Assembly: GCA_900489925.1 (NCBI GenBank)
Contig: UEHQ01000018.1
Location: forward strand, 1 to 52,588
Direction of reading: 5' to 3'
DNA from: Hyphomicrobiales bacterium
GTDB taxonomy: Bacteria; Pseudomonadota; Alphaproteobacteria; Rhizobiales; Rhizobiaceae
DNA: 52,588 bases
Shown here: in pieces, positions 50,180-52,588 of the stretch
Position numbering within the stretch: position 1 is the first letter of the stretch
How the letters are laid out: every line of letters starts with the position of its first letter
Made by a program: the position numbers and the translations under genes
Notes under the pieces: model-generated
What the model was told of the DNA's origin: nothing
Database searches by the model: none
What the model saw: only the letters and a program-made list of their open reading frames with translations

Positions 50180-50640
50180 TGACGATGACGAGTTTTTCCG
50201 CACGCGTGGCCTGGATGAGAGGCGACGATGACTTCCTTCGTGGGCGCTACAGCCGTGGGCACGAATGGACGTTCGACGGCGGTTTGACCATCCCGGCTTC
50301 CGCGTCGCCGCACAACGTCCCGTTGCCTTACGCGGTAGCGGAGAATGTCGATCCCGAGGAGGCCTATGTGGCAGCACTCTCAAGCTGCCATATGCTCTTT
50401 TATCTCTGGCTGGCCTCCAGGAAACGCATAGGAATTGACAGCTACGTCGATGATGCGATCGGGCTGATGGAGGAGGTCGACGGAAGGACGATGGTAAGCC
50501 GCGTGGAGCTGCGGCCGCGCGTCACCTATTCCGGCGACGCGCCTAGCAGAGAGGCCGAAGAGGCCATGCACCACGAGGCGCACGAGCTCTGCTTCCTCGC
50601 CAATTCGGTGAAGACCGTGATCGAAATAAAGCTCGGCTGA
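50179..50640 (+). CDS. OsmC-family peroxiredoxin
   Basis: The 153-residue protein belongs to the OsmC/Ohr superfamily of thiol peroxidases that detoxify organic hydroperoxides. Cys70 in LSSCHML and Cys138 in HELCFLANS are the peroxidatic and resolving cysteines, and the WTFDGGLTIPASASPHNVP opening fits the YhfA/OsmC type. GAGGG precedes two ATGs (50179 and 50185); I list the first, but the second has better spacing. It is cotranscribed with the GntR gene, suggesting that the regulator senses an organic acid or oxidised product. It ends three bases before parE's stop. Confidence 0.9.
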   Translation: MTMTSFSARVAWMRGDDDFLRGRYSRGHEWTFDGGLTIPASASPHNVPLPYAVAENVDPEEAYVAALSSCHMLFYLWLASRKRIGIDSYVDDAIGLMEEVDGRTMVSRVELRPRVTYSGDAPSREAEEAMHHEAHELCFLANSVKTVIEIKLG

Positions 50641-50643
50641 ACC

Positions 50644-52588
50644 TCAGATATCGAGGTTCTCGGCGAAGGCGGCGCGATCCTGGATGAAGCGGAAGCGAGC
50701 TTCCGGCTTCGTCCCCATGAGGTCGTCGACGGCCGTTCGCGTGCCTTCGAAATCCACCTCGTCGATCAGCACGCGCAGCATCGTGCGCTTGCTCGGGTCC
50801 ATCGTGGTTTCCTTGAGCTGCGCCGGCAGCATTTCGCCGAGACCTTTGAAGCGGCTGATTTCGACCTTGGTCTTGCCCTTGAATTCGGTTTCCATCAGTT
50901 CCTGCCGATGCGCGTCATCGCGGGCGTAGGCCGATTTGGCTCCCTGCGTGATCTTGTAGAGCGGCGGAACGGCGAGGAATAGATGGCCGCCGCGCACGAG
51001 CTCCGGCATCTCCTGATAGAAGAAGGTGATCAGCAGCGATGCGATATGGGCGCCGTCGACGTCGGCATCGGTCATGACAATGATGCGTTCGTAGCGGAGG
51101 TCTTCCTCGCGGTATTTCGACCGCGTGCCGCAGCCGAGGGCCTGGACGAGATCGGTGAGCTGCTGGTTGGCCCCGAGCTTTTCGCGGCCAGCGCTGGCAA
51201 CGTTGAGGATCTTGCCGCGAAGCGGGAGAATCGCCTGGTTCGCGCGGTTGCGCGCCTGCTTGGCGGAGCCGCCAGCCGAGTCACCTTCGACGATGAAGAG
51301 TTCCGCACCCTGCGCCGTATTCTGGGCGCAGTCGGCAAGCTTGCCGGGAAGGCGCAGCTTGCGGACTGCCGTTTTGCGGTTGACTTCCTTTTCCTTGCGG
51401 CGCCGCAGACGTTCTTCGGCGCGCTCGATCACCCAGTCGAGCAGCTTGGCCGTCTCGTTGGGATTGTCGGCGAGATAATGGTCGAAGGGATCGCGCAGTG
51501 CATTTTCGACGATGCGCTGCGCCTCGACCGTCGCCAGCTTGTCCTTCGTCTGGCCGACGAACTCAGGCTCGCGAATGAAGACGGACAGCATGCCCACTGC
51601 AGAGATCATCACGTCATCCGTAGTGATCTGCGCCGCGCGCTTGTTCTGCGTCAGTTCACCGTAAGCCTTCAGGCCCTTGGTGAGCGCTATGCGAAGTCCG
51701 GCCTCGTGCGTACCGCCTTCGGGCGTCGGAATGGTATTGCAGTAGGAATGAACCTGCGGATCGCCGCCATACCAGGTGATTGCCCATTCGAGCGAACCAT
51801 GGCCGCTGGTCTTCTCGGTCTTGCCGGCGAAGATTTCGCGGGTGACGGTGAACTCCTTGCCCATGGTCGCCTGAAGATAGTCCTTCAGCCCGCCCGGGAA
51901 ATGGAACACCGCCTTATCAGGAACCTCCGAGCCCTGCGGCAGAACGCCTTCCTCGCAACTCCAGCGGATTTCGACGCCGCCGAAGAGATAGGCCTTCGAA
52001 CGGGCCATACGGAACACGCGTCCCGCGTCGAACTTGGCGTGGTCGCCGAAAATTTGCGGGTCGGGATGGAAGCGCACGCGCGTGCCGCGGCGATTGTGGA
52101 CGTCGCCGAGTTCCTCAAGACCGCCCTGTGGGATGCCGCGTGAGAAGCGCTGGCGATAGAGCTTGCGATTGCGCGCGACCTCGACTTCGAGGACGTCGGA
52201 GAGCGCGTTGACGACAGATACGCCGACGCCGTGCAGACCGCCCGACGTTTCGTATGCCTTGCCGTCGAACTTGCCGCCGGCATGGAGCTTGGTCATGATG
52301 ACTTCGAGCGTCGACTTGCCCGGGACCTGCGGATGGTTCTCGACCGGTATGCCGCGGCCGTTGTCGCTGACCGTCAGGAAGCCTTCGCGATCGAGGTGGA
52401 CTTCAATGAAGTTGGCATGCCCGGCGACAGCTTCGTCCATCGAGTTGTCGATGACTTCGGCAAACAGATGGTGCAAGGCCTTTTCGTCGGTGCCGCCGAT
52501 GTACATGCCGGGGCGCATTCGGACCGGCTCGAGGCCTTCGAGAACGCGGATCGACGATGCGCCATAATCTTCCGAGGTCGAGCTGGCC
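50644..52588 (-). CDS. parE: DNA topoisomerase IV subunit B, 5' end outside the window
   Basis: ParE powers decatenation of daughter chromosomes. At least 647 residues are present. An open frame continues from MRPGMYIGGTD upstream to the window edge (with YGASSIRVLEGLEPV), so the N-terminus is missing. The GHKL ATPase domain has VIDNSMDEA, DNGRGIPVE and GGLHGVGVSVVNALS. The transducer follows, then the TOPRIM domain with EGDSAGGSAKQARNR and DADVDGAHI metal site. The C-terminus FRFIQDRAAFAENLDI is normal for alphaproteobacterial ParE. Presence of the QTK-type LLTQNKRAA region and overall length favour ParE over GyrB. Confidence 0.95.
   Translation of the reverse strand, partial: ASSTSEDYGASSIRVLEGLEPVRMRPGMYIGGTDEKALHHLFAEVIDNSMDEAVAGHANFIEVHLDREGFLTVSDNGRGIPVENHPQVPGKSTLEVIMTKLHAGGKFDGKAYETSGGLHGVGVSVVNALSDVLEVEVARNRKLYRQRFSRGIPQGGLEELGDVHNRRGTRVRFHPDPQIFGDHAKFDAGRVFRMARSKAYLFGGVEIRWSCEEGVLPQGSEVPDKAVFHFPGGLKDYLQATMGKEFTVTREIFAGKTEKTSGHGSLEWAITWYGGDPQVHSYCNTIPTPEGGTHEAGLRIALTKGLKAYGELTQNKRAAQITTDDVMISAVGMLSVFIREPEFVGQTKDKLATVEAQRIVENALRDPFDHYLADNPNETAKLLDWVIERAEERLRRRKEKEVNRKTAVRKLRLPGKLADCAQNTAQGAELFIVEGDSAGGSAKQARNRANQAILPLRGKILNVASAGREKLGANQQLTDLVQALGCGTRSKYREEDLRYERIIVMTDADVDGAHIASLLITFFYQEMPELVRGGHLFLAVPPLYKITQGAKSAYARDDAHRQELMETEFKGKTKVEISRFKGLGEMLPAQLKETTMDPSKRTMLRVLIDEVDFEGTRTAVDDLMGTKPEARFRFIQDRAAFAENLDI

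Noticed and set aside
1..52588. CRISPR arrays, insertion sequences, prophage or plasmid origin
   Set aside because: I saw no regularly spaced repeats, transposase, terminal inverted repeats with target duplications, phage structural genes or origin iterons.

Overview
This is an ordinary-looking, gene-dense alphaproteobacterial chromosome segment (high GC, few gaps). The family content points to a Rhizobiaceae member, Rhizobium or a close relative: a eukaryote-like phosphatidylcholine synthase (Pcs), a BTLCP/C93 cysteine protease, DUF1489, DUF2336 and PAS_5-type proteins, a YtfQ-type sugar transporter with a GntR regulator, and AT-poor codon use throughout. I see no transposase, integrase, phage gene, plasmid origin or CRISPR array. 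One tRNA (Lys, UUU) is present with no island beside it.

Layout. 1-1.7 kb: tail of an unknown + strand gene, a small membrane protein, tRNA-Lys, and two small proteins of unknown function. 1.8-5.1 kb: a three-gene efflux operon (MacA-like adaptor, separate MacB-type ATPase and permease). 5.1-8.6 kb: a GntR regulator with two identical palindromes upstream, ferredoxin-NADP reductase, Pcs and a quinone oxidoreductase. 8.6-13.4 kb: a BMP-type purine nucleoside ABC importer (ATPase, two permeases, binding protein) closed by a strong terminator. 13.5-18.9 kb: a YtfQ/YtfR/YtfT/YjfF-like sugar importer followed by a FadR-type regulator. 18.9-22.2 kb: glmU and glmS, both in UDP-GlcNAc supply. 22.3-29.8 kb: DUF502, a degenerate peptide deformylase homologue, MgtE Mg2+ transporter, MerR regulator, acyltransferase-like and DUF599 membrane proteins, L-serine dehydratase, DUF1489. 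29.8-36.9 kb: a D,D-carboxypeptidase with a SPOR domain, a BTLCP protease, proline iminopeptidase, a double PilZ protein, a PAS_5-like protein, a structured-RNA candidate, and a rhomboid protease. 36.9-43.5 kb: CBS protein, patatin phospholipase, hisI-folE, an unusual IscU-like protein, yidD, DUF1697, thrS. 43.5-52.6 kb: a secreted repeat protein, nitroreductase and flavin reductase, DUF2336, a GNAT enzyme, an AI-2E-family permease, a GntR-OsmC pair and most of parE (truncated by the window end).

The window's genes are mainly housekeeping (cell-wall amino sugars, tRNA charging, folate, histidine, topoisomerase IV) mixed with nutrient uptake and envelope functions. I found no clear multi-gene novel defence or secretion system. 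The most interesting signals are smaller: a deformylase homologue that has lost metal-binding residues in all three motifs; a run of hairpins ending in a perfect terminator just upstream of the rhomboid gene, with no + strand gene before it; an apparently leaderless GntR-OsmC mRNA with a 22-bp dyad over its -10; an IscU-like protein without the third cluster cysteine; a MerR gene whose own promoter has a 19-bp spacer; and several dyads at promoters. All starts were chosen by reading Shine-Dalgarno (SD) spacing and family starts, so several genes begin later than their longest open frame.
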